DNA of 8,070 nt from Actinomycetota bacterium (GCA_017882935.1 JADGOP010000085.1:1-8070), one strand, 5' to 3'; positions 1 through 6,305 are shown, counted from the first letter of the stretch. Numbers and translations are program-made. Notes: generated by a model from the sequence alone, not told the origin.

Positions 1-189
1 CGGCGCGGCGTGCTGGTGCGGGCCACCGCCGAGGGCACCGCCCTGTTCTCCCTGGTGACGCCGCGCCTCAAGGCGTACCACCGCTCGCAATGGGCGGACC
101 TCACCGCCGACGAGCTCGAGGTGCTGCACCGGTTGCTCGCGAAGGCCCTCCTCGGCGCCAACGAGGCCGCACGCCGCGCCACCGCCTGA
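1..189 (+). CDS. MarR-family transcriptional regulator, C-terminal fragment
   Basis: The frame is open from the window edge to a TGA at 187-189 and gives the last 62 residues of a protein whose start lies outside the window. The fragment begins with RRGVLVRATAEG, which matches the end of the winged-helix wing in MarR proteins (usually D-x-R-x-x-x-V-x-L-T-x-x-G). It continues with a long helical, Glu/Leu/Ala-rich tail (LTADELEVLHRLLAKAL) typical of the MarR dimerisation helix. MarR proteins are small homodimeric repressors that often respond to phenolic or aromatic carboxylate ligands and commonly sit beside the catabolic operon they control. Here the gene is co-oriented with, and 193 bp upstream of, an aromatic-degradation cluster, so control of that cluster is a reasonable inference. 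The ligand-binding part is not visible, and the family call rests on the C-terminal third only. Confidence 0.72.
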   Translation, partial: RRGVLVRATAEGTALFSLVTPRLKAYHRSQWADLTADELEVLHRLLAKALLGANEAARRATA

Positions 190-208
190 GCGACCGCCGG
201 TCGGTCGT
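190..208 (+). terminator. Short hairpin directly after the marR-like stop codon
   Basis: Arms CGACCG (191-196) and CGGTCG (202-207) are perfect complements around a 5-nt loop CCGGT, with a possible extra G-U pair at 190/208. The hairpin begins within two bases of the stop codon. No T-tract follows, so it does not fit a classical intrinsic terminator. In high-GC actinobacteria U-less hairpins at gene ends are often considered terminators or 3'-end stabilisers. This is a structural observation with only inferred function. Confidence 0.3.
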
Positions 209-296
209 CCGACCCAGCAGACAGGGGCTCTTGTCCTGAGAGGCCGCTCTGTGGCGAGACGTCGGAGCGCCCCATTAGCGCGCCTCAATGTATCTG

Positions 297-325
297 TTGC
301 AACGACTACTTTGTCGTCGTACGCT
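297..325 (+). promoter_or_regulatory. Candidate sigma70-type promoter for the catabolic cluster
   Basis: A -35-like TTGCAA (297-302; four of six match TTGACA) and a -10-like TACGCT (320-325; fits TAnnnT) are separated by exactly 17 nt. They lie in a locally AT-richer patch (about 286-325) within otherwise very GC-rich DNA. Transcription would start near 332, giving a leader of about 50 nt before the FAH-family start at 383. No other comparable pair was seen in 190-382. The placement also argues against the longer reading of the first gene from a GTG at 251, which lies upstream of this promoter. Confidence 0.5.
302..317. promoter_or_regulatory. Inverted repeat in promoter spacer, candidate repressor operator
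   Basis: ACGAC (302-306) and GTCGT (313-317) are perfect inverted arms around TACTTT. The dyad lies between the -35 and -10 elements, the position where a bound dimer would block RNA polymerase. An overlapping 8-bp palindrome GTTGCAAC spans 296-303. MarR-family dimers bind short pseudo-palindromes of about this size, and a MarR-type gene is immediately upstream, so it is the natural candidate binder. The arms are only 5 bp, so chance occurrence is possible. Confidence 0.42.
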
Positions 326-370
326 GTCCTCCGGGGGATGCTGCGGGGGTGCCGCGGCCCGCACTCGATC

Positions 371-374
371 GGAG
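371..374 (+). promoter_or_regulatory. Ribosome binding site that fixes the FAH-family start
   Basis: GGAG at 371-374 is 8 nt before ATG 383. It supports 383 over the in-frame upstream ATG at 338, where the G-run abuts the codon, and over GTG 251, which has no good Shine-Dalgarno site. Confidence 0.6.
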
Positions 375-382
375 CACGCGCG

Positions 383-1225
383 ATGAAGCTGGCGAACCTC
401 GAAGGCCGAGCGACGATCCTCGCCGAAGGCGGCGGGATCGACCTCGAACGGGCGTCGGGTGGCCGCTTCGGCCCCGACGTGCAGGCGCTCTACGACGACT
501 GGGACGAGGTGCGCGAGGTCGCCGCCGGCCTCGGCGGGGCCGAGGTGACGCCCTTCGACGAGGCCCGCCTCGGCTCACCCGTGCCGGCACCCCGCCAGGT
601 GTTCGCCATCGGCCTGAACTACCGGTCGCACGCCGAGGAGTCGGGCATGGACGTGCCCTCGGTGCCCGCCACCTTCACCAAGTTCCCGGCGTCACTGGCA
701 GGGCCCTTCGACGACGTCGAGGTGGCCGGGGCGACCGTCGACTGGGAGGTCGAGCTGGTGGCCGTCATCGGCGCCCGCGCCGACCGCGTGGCCGAGGCCG
801 ACGGCTGGTCGCACGTGGCCGGGCTCACGGTCGGCCAGGACATCTCGGAGCGGACCGTCCAGTTCGCGGCCGGCAGCCAGTTCTCGCTGGGCAAGTCGTA
901 CCGCGGCTTCGGGCCGATGGGCCCGTGGGTGGTCACCCCCGACGAGCTGACCGATCCCGACGACCTCGCCCTCGGCTGCTCGATCGACGGCGTCACGGTC
1001 CAGGACGCTCGCACGAGCGACCTCATCTTCAGCGTGCCGCGCCTCGTCGCCGAGCTGTCCGCCGTCCTCCCCCTGCTCCCCGGCGACGTGATCTTCACCG
1101 GCACGCCCGCCGGTGTCGGCATCACCTCCAAGCCGCCCCGCTTCCTCCAGGTCGGCGAGACCCTCGAGAGCTGGATCGAGGGCATCGGCACGATCCGCAA
1201 CCACTTCGTGGCCGCCGCCGGATGA
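383..1225 (+). CDS. Fumarylacetoacetate hydrolase (FAH) family protein
   Basis: The protein has 280 residues, usual for the single-domain FAH family (FAHD1/YcgM/HpcE type). It starts MKLANLEGRA, a common start in this family, after a 70-residue N-terminal cap. The core has G77-LNYRSH83 with the likely catalytic His83, FTKFP at 98-102 with Lys100, and DWEVEL at 120-125 with metal-ligand Glu122 and Glu124. GQD at 151-153 supplies the third ligand, Asp153, and GDVIFTGTPAGVG at 234-246 is the C-terminal signature. Such enzymes use Mg2+ or Mn2+ to hydrolyse or decarboxylate acylpyruvates and related ring-fission products in the cytoplasm. As first gene of a cluster with an extradiol dioxygenase, it probably acts on the opened-ring product or a later keto acid; the exact reaction (hydrolase, decarboxylase or isomerase) cannot be read from sequence. 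Its TGA overlaps the next gene's ATG (ATGA at 1222-1225). Confidence 0.88.
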   Translation: MKLANLEGRATILAEGGGIDLERASGGRFGPDVQALYDDWDEVREVAAGLGGAEVTPFDEARLGSPVPAPRQVFAIGLNYRSHAEESGMDVPSVPATFTKFPASLAGPFDDVEVAGATVDWEVELVAVIGARADRVAEADGWSHVAGLTVGQDISERTVQFAAGSQFSLGKSYRGFGPMGPWVVTPDELTDPDDLALGCSIDGVTVQDARTSDLIFSVPRLVAELSAVLPLLPGDVIFTGTPAGVGITSKPPRFLQVGETLESWIEGIGTIRNHFVAAAG

Positions 1226-2391
1226 TCCCGACGTCCGACGTGGACCTCTTCGGCGACGAGGCCCTCGCCGAGCCGTACGACCACTACCGCGCGCTGCGCG
1301 ACCTCGGGCCGGTGGTGTGGCTCGAGCGCCACGACGTCTACGCCGTGCCCCGCTACGCCGACGTGCGCGCCACCCTGGCCGACGCCGCCACATTCTGCTC
1401 CGGGCAGGGCGTCGGGCTCAACGACTTCATCAACCACGCCGGCCGTGGCACCACGCTGATGAGCGACGGCGCCGCGCACGACCGTCAGCGTGAGGTCATC
1501 GGCCGGCCCCTCACCCCGAAGGCCCTCGCCGAGCTGCGCCCCGACGTCCAGGCGCTCGCCGACGACCTCGTCGACCGGCTCGTCGAGCGTGGCGCGTTCG
1601 ACGCGGTCGGTGACCTCGCCGAGGTCATTCCCGTCACCTGGGTGCCCGACCTCCTCGGTTGGCCCGACGACGGCCGGGACCAGCTGCTCACCTGGGCCGC
1701 CGCCAACTTCGATGCGCTCGGGCCACCCAACCCGCGCACCGAGGCGGCCGGTCCGGGGCTCATGGAGATGGTCGGCTACGCCCAGCAGGTGGCCTCCCGC
1801 CACGACCTGCCACCCGGCAGCATGGCCGCGGGCGTGCTGGCGGCGGCCGCGCGCGGCGACATCGAGCCGGGCCAGTGCCCGACGCTGCTCATCGACTACC
1901 TGGCCCCGTCGCTCGACACCACCATCAGCGCGATCGGCAACGCCGTCTGGCTGTTCGCGACGCACCCCGACCAGTGGGACCGGCTCCGCCGCGAGCCCGA
2001 GCGGGTGAAGAACGCCTTCAACGAGGTGCTCCGCCTCGAGAGCCCCATCAGCTGCTTCACGCGCGTCGCCACGGAGCCGACCGAGGTCGGAGGCGTCGCC
2101 CTGCCCGAGGGCGCCCGCCTCCTCATGATGTACGCCTCCGCCAACCGCGACGAGCGGCGCTGGGAGCGCGCCGACGAGTTCGACATCACCCGCGAGGCCG
2201 CCGGCCAGCTCGGCTTCGGCCACGGCGTGCACACGTGCGCCGGCATGGGCCTGGCCCGCCTCGAGGGCGCTGCCGTGCTCGCCGCGCTGGCGACCCGCGT
2301 CGAGCGCTTCGAGCTCGGTACCCCCGTCCGCAAGCTCAACAACCTGATCCGGGCCTTCGGATCCCTGCCGGTCACCGTGCGCCCGGCGTGA
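1222..2391 (+). CDS. Cytochrome P450
   Basis: This is a soluble bacterial P450 of 389 residues, the usual length for the class with separate redox partners. Visible motifs in order are: C-helix HxxxR (H86-R90) for heme propionate contact; I-helix YLAPSLDTTIS (226-236) with the acid/Thr pair D232-T233; K-helix ExxR (E268-R271); and the heme loop FGHGVHTCAG (332-341) with Cys339 as the axial thiolate. The reaction is NAD(P)H-dependent monooxygenation through a ferredoxin and reductase, neither of which is encoded in the window. In aromatic catabolism such enzymes hydroxylate a ring or side chain, or remove an O-methyl group (CYP199A is an example), and a similar role is inferred here. The I-helix reads A-P-S-L-D-T-T rather than the usual A-G-x-D-T. 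The start overlaps the upstream stop and has no clear Shine-Dalgarno site, which suggests translational coupling. The same frame is open further upstream, but that part overlaps the FAH gene and is arginine/proline-rich shadow. Confidence 0.95.
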   Translation: MIPTSDVDLFGDEALAEPYDHYRALRDLGPVVWLERHDVYAVPRYADVRATLADAATFCSGQGVGLNDFINHAGRGTTLMSDGAAHDRQREVIGRPLTPKALAELRPDVQALADDLVDRLVERGAFDAVGDLAEVIPVTWVPDLLGWPDDGRDQLLTWAAANFDALGPPNPRTEAAGPGLMEMVGYAQQVASRHDLPPGSMAAGVLAAAARGDIEPGQCPTLLIDYLAPSLDTTISAIGNAVWLFATHPDQWDRLRREPERVKNAFNEVLRLESPISCFTRVATEPTEVGGVALPEGARLLMMYASANRDERRWERADEFDITREAAGQLGFGHGVHTCAGMGLARLEGAAVLAALATRVERFELGTPVRKLNNLIRAFGSLPVTVRPA

Positions 2392-2397
2392 CGACGA

Positions 2398-2402
2398 AAG
2401 GA
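2398..2402 (+). promoter_or_regulatory. Ribosome binding site that fixes the extradiol dioxygenase start
   Basis: AAGGA (within AAAGGAA, 2397-2403) lies 9 nt before GTG 2412. It favours that start over the in-frame GTG at 2388, which overlaps the P450 stop and would add eight residues. Confidence 0.6.
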
Positions 2403-2411
2403 ACGACCGCT

Positions 2412-3299
2412 GTGCAACACGACATCGAGATCGCCTACCTCGGCATCGAGGTACCCGACCCCACCTCCCTGTCAACCTTCTTCGGCGACGTCATCGGGCT
2501 GGTGCCGGGCGAGCCGGCCGCAGGAGCCCTCACCTGGCGCAACGATGCCGCGGTGCAGCGCCTCGTCGTCGAAGCCGGACCTGCAGACGACGCCACCTAC
2601 CTCGGCTTCGAGGCCACCGACGCCGCCTCCTTCGCTGCGCTCGCCACGCGGCTCCGCGCCGCCGGCTACGAGCTGCACCAGGGCACCGACGAGGAGCGGG
2701 CGGCCCGACGGGTGAGCGACCTCGTGCACACCATGGCGCCGTGGGGCGTGCGGGTGGAGCTCGTGCACGGCCTCGCCCGCGACCCCGGAGGCTTCACGTC
2801 GCCGCTCGTCCCCGGCGGCTTCTTCACCGAGGGGGTCGGCTTCGGCCACACCGTCTTCGCCACCCTGGCGTTCGACGAGTCGCACGCCTTCCTGACCGAC
2901 GGCCTGGGCATGAGGCAGTCGGACTGGCTCGAGATGGAGATCGCCGAGGGCATCGAGCTCGAGGTGCGCTTCTACCACTGCAACGAGCGCCACCACACCG
3001 TGGCGCTCGCCCGCGCCCCGTTCGAGATGCCCCAGCGGCTCCACCACGTCATGGTCGAGGTGACGGACCGCGACGACGTGGGCCGCGCGTTCGACCGGGC
3101 GTGGGGTGCCGGGCTGGGCATCGCCAACGGGCTGGGCCGCCATGACAACGACGGCATGTTCAGCTTCTACGTGGTCTCGCCGGCGGGCTTCCAGGTGGAG
3201 GTCGGTCACGGCGCGCGGCTCATCACCGACGACTGGGACGACAACCGCCGCTACGACCGCATCAGCGCCTGGGGCCACCAGCCGCTGACCCCTCCGTGA
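2412..3299 (+). CDS. Type I extradiol ring-cleavage dioxygenase, two-domain BphC-like (VOC superfamily)
   Basis: The protein has 295 residues, close to 2,3-dihydroxybiphenyl 1,2-dioxygenase (BphC). The N-terminal VOC domain opens with YLGIEVPDP (9-17), the BphC-style entry. The catalytic C-terminal domain has GHTVF with His146, FYHCNERHH with His195, LHHVM with His211/212, His244, and FYVVSPAGFQVE with Tyr253 and Glu263. From knowledge of BphC, these correspond to the Fe(II) ligands (His146, His210, Glu260) and the second-shell residues (His195, His241, Tyr250), here shifted by 0 to +3. The enzyme would cleave a catechol ring next to the hydroxyls using O2 in the cytoplasm, giving a yellow 2-hydroxymuconic-type product. 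The ring substituent (biphenyl-, phenylpropionate- or other) is not decidable here. GTG is the start, with AAGGA 9 nt upstream and a 20-nt gap from the P450. Its stop overlaps the next gene (GTGA, 3296-3299). Confidence 0.93.
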   Translation: MQHDIEIAYLGIEVPDPTSLSTFFGDVIGLVPGEPAAGALTWRNDAAVQRLVVEAGPADDATYLGFEATDAASFAALATRLRAAGYELHQGTDEERAARRVSDLVHTMAPWGVRVELVHGLARDPGGFTSPLVPGGFFTEGVGFGHTVFATLAFDESHAFLTDGLGMRQSDWLEMEIAEGIELEVRFYHCNERHHTVALARAPFEMPQRLHHVMVEVTDRDDVGRAFDRAWGAGLGIANGLGRHDNDGMFSFYVVSPAGFQVEVGHGARLITDDWDDNRRYDRISAWGHQPLTPP

Positions 3300-4882
3300 G
3301 CCCGCCAACCGACGCACGGCGCGGCGCCCACGACACCGAGGTGGTGGTGGTCGGCGCGGGCCCCGTCGGCACGGTGCTCGCCATCCTGCTGGCCCAGCGC
3401 GGCCGCTCCGTCACCCTCCTCGAGCGCTGGCCCCAGCCCTACCCCCTGCCGCGCGCCGTCCACTTCGACCACGAGACCGGCCGGATCCTGCAGGCCTGCG
3501 GCTTGGGCGACCAGCTCGATGCCATCATCGAGCCCGGCGACGTGTACGAGTGGCGCAACGGGAACGGCCTGCCCCTCCTGCGCTTCGGTCGGACGGGCCC
3601 GGGTGCATCGGGCTGGCCCCAGTCGTCGATGTTCAACCAGCCCACGTTGGAGCACCTCCTGGCCGAGCGCGCGTCGTCGCTGCCGGGCATCGACGTGCAG
3701 CGCGGTCGCGAGGTCGTCGCGCTCGATCCCGGCGACACCGGGGTGGCCGTGCGGCACCGCGCGACCCCGACCGGCGCGCCCGGAGCGGGCGCAGACGACG
3801 AGCAGACCACCCGAGCCGGCTTCGTTGTGGGGTGCGACGGCGCCAACAGCGCCGTCCGCACGCTCATCGGCGCGCACGTGCACGACCTCGGGTTCTTCTA
3901 CGACTGGCTGATCGTCGACGTCATCCTCGACGAGGCCCGCACCTACGACCCGATCAACGTGCAGATCTGCGACCCGGCGCGCCCGTCGACCGCGGTGTCG
4001 GGTGGCCCCGGGCGGCGACGCTGGGAGTTCATGCGCCTGCCCGACGAACCGCGCGACGCGCTCGACGACGAGACCACGGCGTGGCGGCTGCTCGAGTCAT
4101 GGGACGTCCACCCCGGCAACGCCTCGCTCGAGAGGCACGCGGTCTACACCTTCCAGGCGCGCTGGGTGGAGCAGTGGCGTGACGGTCGGGTCCTCCTCGG
4201 CGGCGACGCCGCGCACCAGATGCCTCCGTTCGCAGGCCAGGGCATGTGCTCAGGCCTGCGGGACGCCGTGAACCTCGCCTGGAAGCTCGACCTGGTGCTG
4301 ACGGGCGCGACCGGCGACGCCCTGCTCGACACCTACCAGCTCGAGCGCATGCCCAACGTGCGCTCGGTGATCGACTTCTCGATGCAGCTCGGCAAGGTCA
4401 TCTGCGTCCCCGACGCGGCCGAGGCCGCGGCGCGCGACGAGCTCATGAGCGCAGGAGTGGTGGAAGGCGAGGTGGCCGAGATCCCTGAGCTGCCCGGCAT
4501 CACCGACGGCCTCATCGACCGCACCTCCGGGCTCGCCGGCGAGCTGTTCCTGCAGGGCACCGTCGACGACGGCTCCGGCCCGCGGCTGCTCGACGACGTC
4601 GTGGGCGCCGGGCTCCGGCTGGTGGCACGCCCCGGCGCGGCCCGCGACGTCGACCCGGCCCTCGTCGCCTGGTTCTCGGGAGTCGGCGGGGCCATCGTCG
4701 AGGTCGGCGCCGATCTCGCCGACCCACTCCAGCAGTACGACGACTGGTTCACCCGGCACGGTGTCGTCGCCGCGCTCCAGCGGCCCGACTTCCACCTGTA
4801 CGGGACCGCGGCCACCGCTGCCGACGTGACCCGCCTGCTCACCGCCTTCCGCGCCGACCTCTCCGGCGACGCCCACTCGTAG
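3296..4882 (+). CDS. FAD-dependent aromatic hydroxylase, MhpA-like (3-(3-hydroxyphenyl)propionate hydroxylase type)
   Basis: The protein has 528 residues, the size of MhpA and related class A flavoprotein monooxygenases. The N-terminal Rossmann motif VVVVGAGPVG (16-25) is followed by LLERW (41-45), with Glu43 at the expected ribose-binding end of strand 2. The DG motif is GCDGANSAVR (179-188). The FAD-ribityl GD motif is GRVLLGGDAAHQMPPF (297-312), running into AGQGMCSGLRDAVNLAWKL. The C-terminal part (about 416-525) resembles the thioredoxin-like domain of this family, with RPDFHLYG at 496-503. MhpA uses NADH and O2 to add a hydroxyl ortho to a phenol, making a catechol, which is exactly the substrate type needed by the extradiol dioxygenase encoded just upstream. 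The actual phenol is inferred, not shown. The GTG start overlaps the preceding TGA and lacks a visible Shine-Dalgarno site, so translation is probably coupled. I leave the symbol blank because many MhpA-like hydroxylases act on other phenols. Confidence 0.92.
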   Translation: MSPPTDARRGAHDTEVVVVGAGPVGTVLAILLAQRGRSVTLLERWPQPYPLPRAVHFDHETGRILQACGLGDQLDAIIEPGDVYEWRNGNGLPLLRFGRTGPGASGWPQSSMFNQPTLEHLLAERASSLPGIDVQRGREVVALDPGDTGVAVRHRATPTGAPGAGADDEQTTRAGFVVGCDGANSAVRTLIGAHVHDLGFFYDWLIVDVILDEARTYDPINVQICDPARPSTAVSGGPGRRRWEFMRLPDEPRDALDDETTAWRLLESWDVHPGNASLERHAVYTFQARWVEQWRDGRVLLGGDAAHQMPPFAGQGMCSGLRDAVNLAWKLDLVLTGATGDALLDTYQLERMPNVRSVIDFSMQLGKVICVPDAAEAAARDELMSAGVVEGEVAEIPELPGITDGLIDRTSGLAGELFLQGTVDDGSGPRLLDDVVGAGLRLVARPGAARDVDPALVAWFSGVGGAIVEVGADLADPLQQYDDWFTRHGVVAALQRPDFHLYGTAATAADVTRLLTAFRADLSGDAHS

Positions 4883-4914
4883 CCTCCGTCCCACCCTTCG
4901 CCGCAGGAGCCCCC

Positions 4915-5649
4915 ATGGACTTGTCCCATCAGGCCGTCATCGTCACCGGATCCTCGAGCGGCATCGGCGAGGCGGTCGCCCGCCGTCTCGCCGGCCTCGG
5001 CGCCGGGATCCTGGTCAACTCGGTCACGTCGGTCGAAGCGGGCGAGCGGGTCGCCGCCGACCTCCCCGACGCCCTCTACGTGCAGGGCGACATCAGCGAC
5101 CCCGCCACCGCCGGCGCGCTGGTGGAAGCCGCCCAGGAGCGATGGGGCCGCCTCGACGGCGTCGTCAACAACGCCGGGGTCACCATCGACGTGCCGATGC
5201 CCGACCTCGAAGGCGTCACCGTCGAGCACTGGGACAAGGTGCTGCGCACCAACGTGGTGGGCACCTTCCTCGTCAGCCAGGCGGCACTGCCGCTGCTGCG
5301 CGAGGCCGACGACGGCTGGATCATCAACATCACCTCGCTCGCCGGCACGAGGCAGACGGGCAGCTCGCTCCCCTATGCCGTCTCCAAGGCCGCGCTCGAC
5401 CACCTCACCGCGATCATGGCCAAGCACGTCGGCGGCAACGTGCGCATCAACGCCGTGGCCCCGGGCCTCGTCGCCACGCCGTGGACCGAGGACTGGCAGG
5501 CGCTGCGCGAGGGCGTGGCCGCGATCGCACCGCTGCACCGCGTCGCCACCCCGGAGGACATCGCCGAGGCCTGCCTGGCCCTCGTCGCCACCACCTACGC
5601 CACCGGCCAGGTCTTCCTGGTGGACGGTGGTCTCGGCCTCACCCTCTGA
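4915..5649 (+). CDS. Short-chain dehydrogenase/reductase (classical SDR)
   Basis: This is a complete classical SDR of 244 residues. It has the cofactor loop TGSSSGIG (11-18), the NNAG motif (85-88), Asn113, catalytic Ser141 and YAVSK with Tyr154 and Lys158. PG at 183-184 and a C-terminal FLVDGGLGL complete the pattern. The protein would oxidise or reduce an alcohol/ketone with NAD(P)(H) in the cytoplasm. The strand-2 end reads LVNSVTS, with no Asp typical of strict NAD use and no Arg of the FabG type, so cofactor choice is unclear. AGGAG at 4905-4909, 5 nt before the ATG, is a good ribosome site. It follows the hydroxylase by 32 nt and is the last gene of the cluster, where a dihydrodiol or side-chain alcohol dehydrogenase role fits. 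A FabG-like function elsewhere in metabolism cannot be excluded. Its 3' end overlaps the convergent methyltransferase gene by 11 bp. Confidence 0.92.
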   Translation: MDLSHQAVIVTGSSSGIGEAVARRLAGLGAGILVNSVTSVEAGERVAADLPDALYVQGDISDPATAGALVEAAQERWGRLDGVVNNAGVTIDVPMPDLEGVTVEHWDKVLRTNVVGTFLVSQAALPLLREADDGWIINITSLAGTRQTGSSLPYAVSKAALDHLTAIMAKHVGGNVRINAVAPGLVATPWTEDWQALREGVAAIAPLHRVATPEDIAEACLALVATTYATGQVFLVDGGLGLTL

Positions 5650-6289
5650 CGTCGAGTCGCGCGGTGAGGTAGACCCGGCGCGACGGGTGTTCGTGCGGGA
5701 GCGGGTCGCGGAGGCGCACGTCGTCGACCACGAACGAGGCCGCGGTGACCGCACGCTCGAGCTCGCCTTCGGCGTAGAACGTGCCGCCCATCGGCTCGAA
5801 GCTGTGCCCGAGCAGCTCACTCACGGTGATCTCGCCTACGCCGAGGTGGGCGGCGAGCACCAGCGTCCCGCCCGGCTCGAGCACCCGCGCCAGCTCGCCG
5901 AGCGCGCCGCCCAGGTCCGATCGGGGCAGGTGCTGGATCGAGTAGAAGGCGACCGCACCCGAGCACGAGCGTGACCGGACCGGCAGCGCCCGCAGGTCGG
6001 CGCAGGCGAGGCGCACGGGAACGCCGCGCTGCTGCGCCACGCCGAGCATCTCCGGCGCGAGGTCGATGCCCGTGACCGAGACGCCCCGGGCGGCGAGGTA
6101 GCCGCCCACCTGCGCGGGACCACAGCCGAGGTCGAGCACCGGAGCGCGACCCGCCAACCGCTCGGCCGCGGCGTCGAGGACCGCCCGATCGACCGGGAGC
6201 CGGTCGAGGTCGGCGGCGAACTCGACGGCGTAGTCGCGGGCTGCCGCGCCGTAGGCCGCCCGCACGGCTGCCGGGTCGAAGGGGTCCAC
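5639..6289 (-). CDS. Class I SAM-dependent methyltransferase
   Basis: The protein has 216 residues with a Rossmann-type methyltransferase core. Motif I is VLDLGCGPA (51-59), the acidic strand-2 end is GID (74-76) followed by LAPEML, CADLRALP (96-103) is the adenine-side loop, and YSIQHLP (116-122) then LEPGG (137-141) are the later motifs. The N-terminal segment (AAYGAAARDYAVEF) is the usual pre-core helix of Methyltransf_11/25 proteins. The methyl acceptor cannot be told. GTG at 6289 is used as start, but the only strong Shine-Dalgarno site is 16 nt away; a CTG at 6298 would be better spaced. It is transcribed against the catabolic cluster and divergently from the lipoprotein gene, so membership in the pathway is uncertain. 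Methylation of a phenolic intermediate or a housekeeping role are both open. Confidence 0.88.
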   Translation of the reverse strand: MDPFDPAAVRAAYGAAARDYAVEFAADLDRLPVDRAVLDAAAERLAGRAPVLDLGCGPAQVGGYLAARGVSVTGIDLAPEMLGVAQQRGVPVRLACADLRALPVRSRSCSGAVAFYSIQHLPRSDLGGALGELARVLEPGGTLVLAAHLGVGEITVSELLGHSFEPMGGTFYAEGELERAVTAASFVVDDVRLRDPLPHEHPSRRVYLTARLDVRG

Positions 6290-6305
6290 GACCCACAGTC
6301 TGCGG

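Noticed and set aside
267..281. GCGC/GCGC pair around CCCATTA as a second operator
   Set aside because: Four-base GC-only arms are expected by chance in DNA of this composition.
251..382. N-terminal extension of the FAH-family protein from GTG 251 or ATG 338
   Set aside because: The extension is arginine-rich and unlike the family, lacks a properly spaced ribosome site, and overlaps the promoter candidate. ATG 383 has GGAG at 8 nt and the family-like MKLANLEGRA start.
349..1221. In-frame upstream extension of the P450 reading frame to 680 residues
   Set aside because: This part is a shadow of the FAH gene in another frame, with Arg/Pro/Gly-rich low-complexity translation. The P450 fold starts naturally at ATG 1222.
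619..2475. Long minus-strand open frame (618 codons) opposite the FAH and P450 genes
   Set aside because: High-GC coding DNA leaves long stop-free antisense frames. The translation has no recognisable domain and spans two well-supported plus-strand genes.
4333..5820. Minus-strand open frame (495 codons) across the hydroxylase, dehydrogenase and methyltransferase end
   Set aside because: It conflicts with two motif-supported plus-strand genes and with the real minus-strand methyltransferase frame, and its translation is Ser/Arg-rich without domains.
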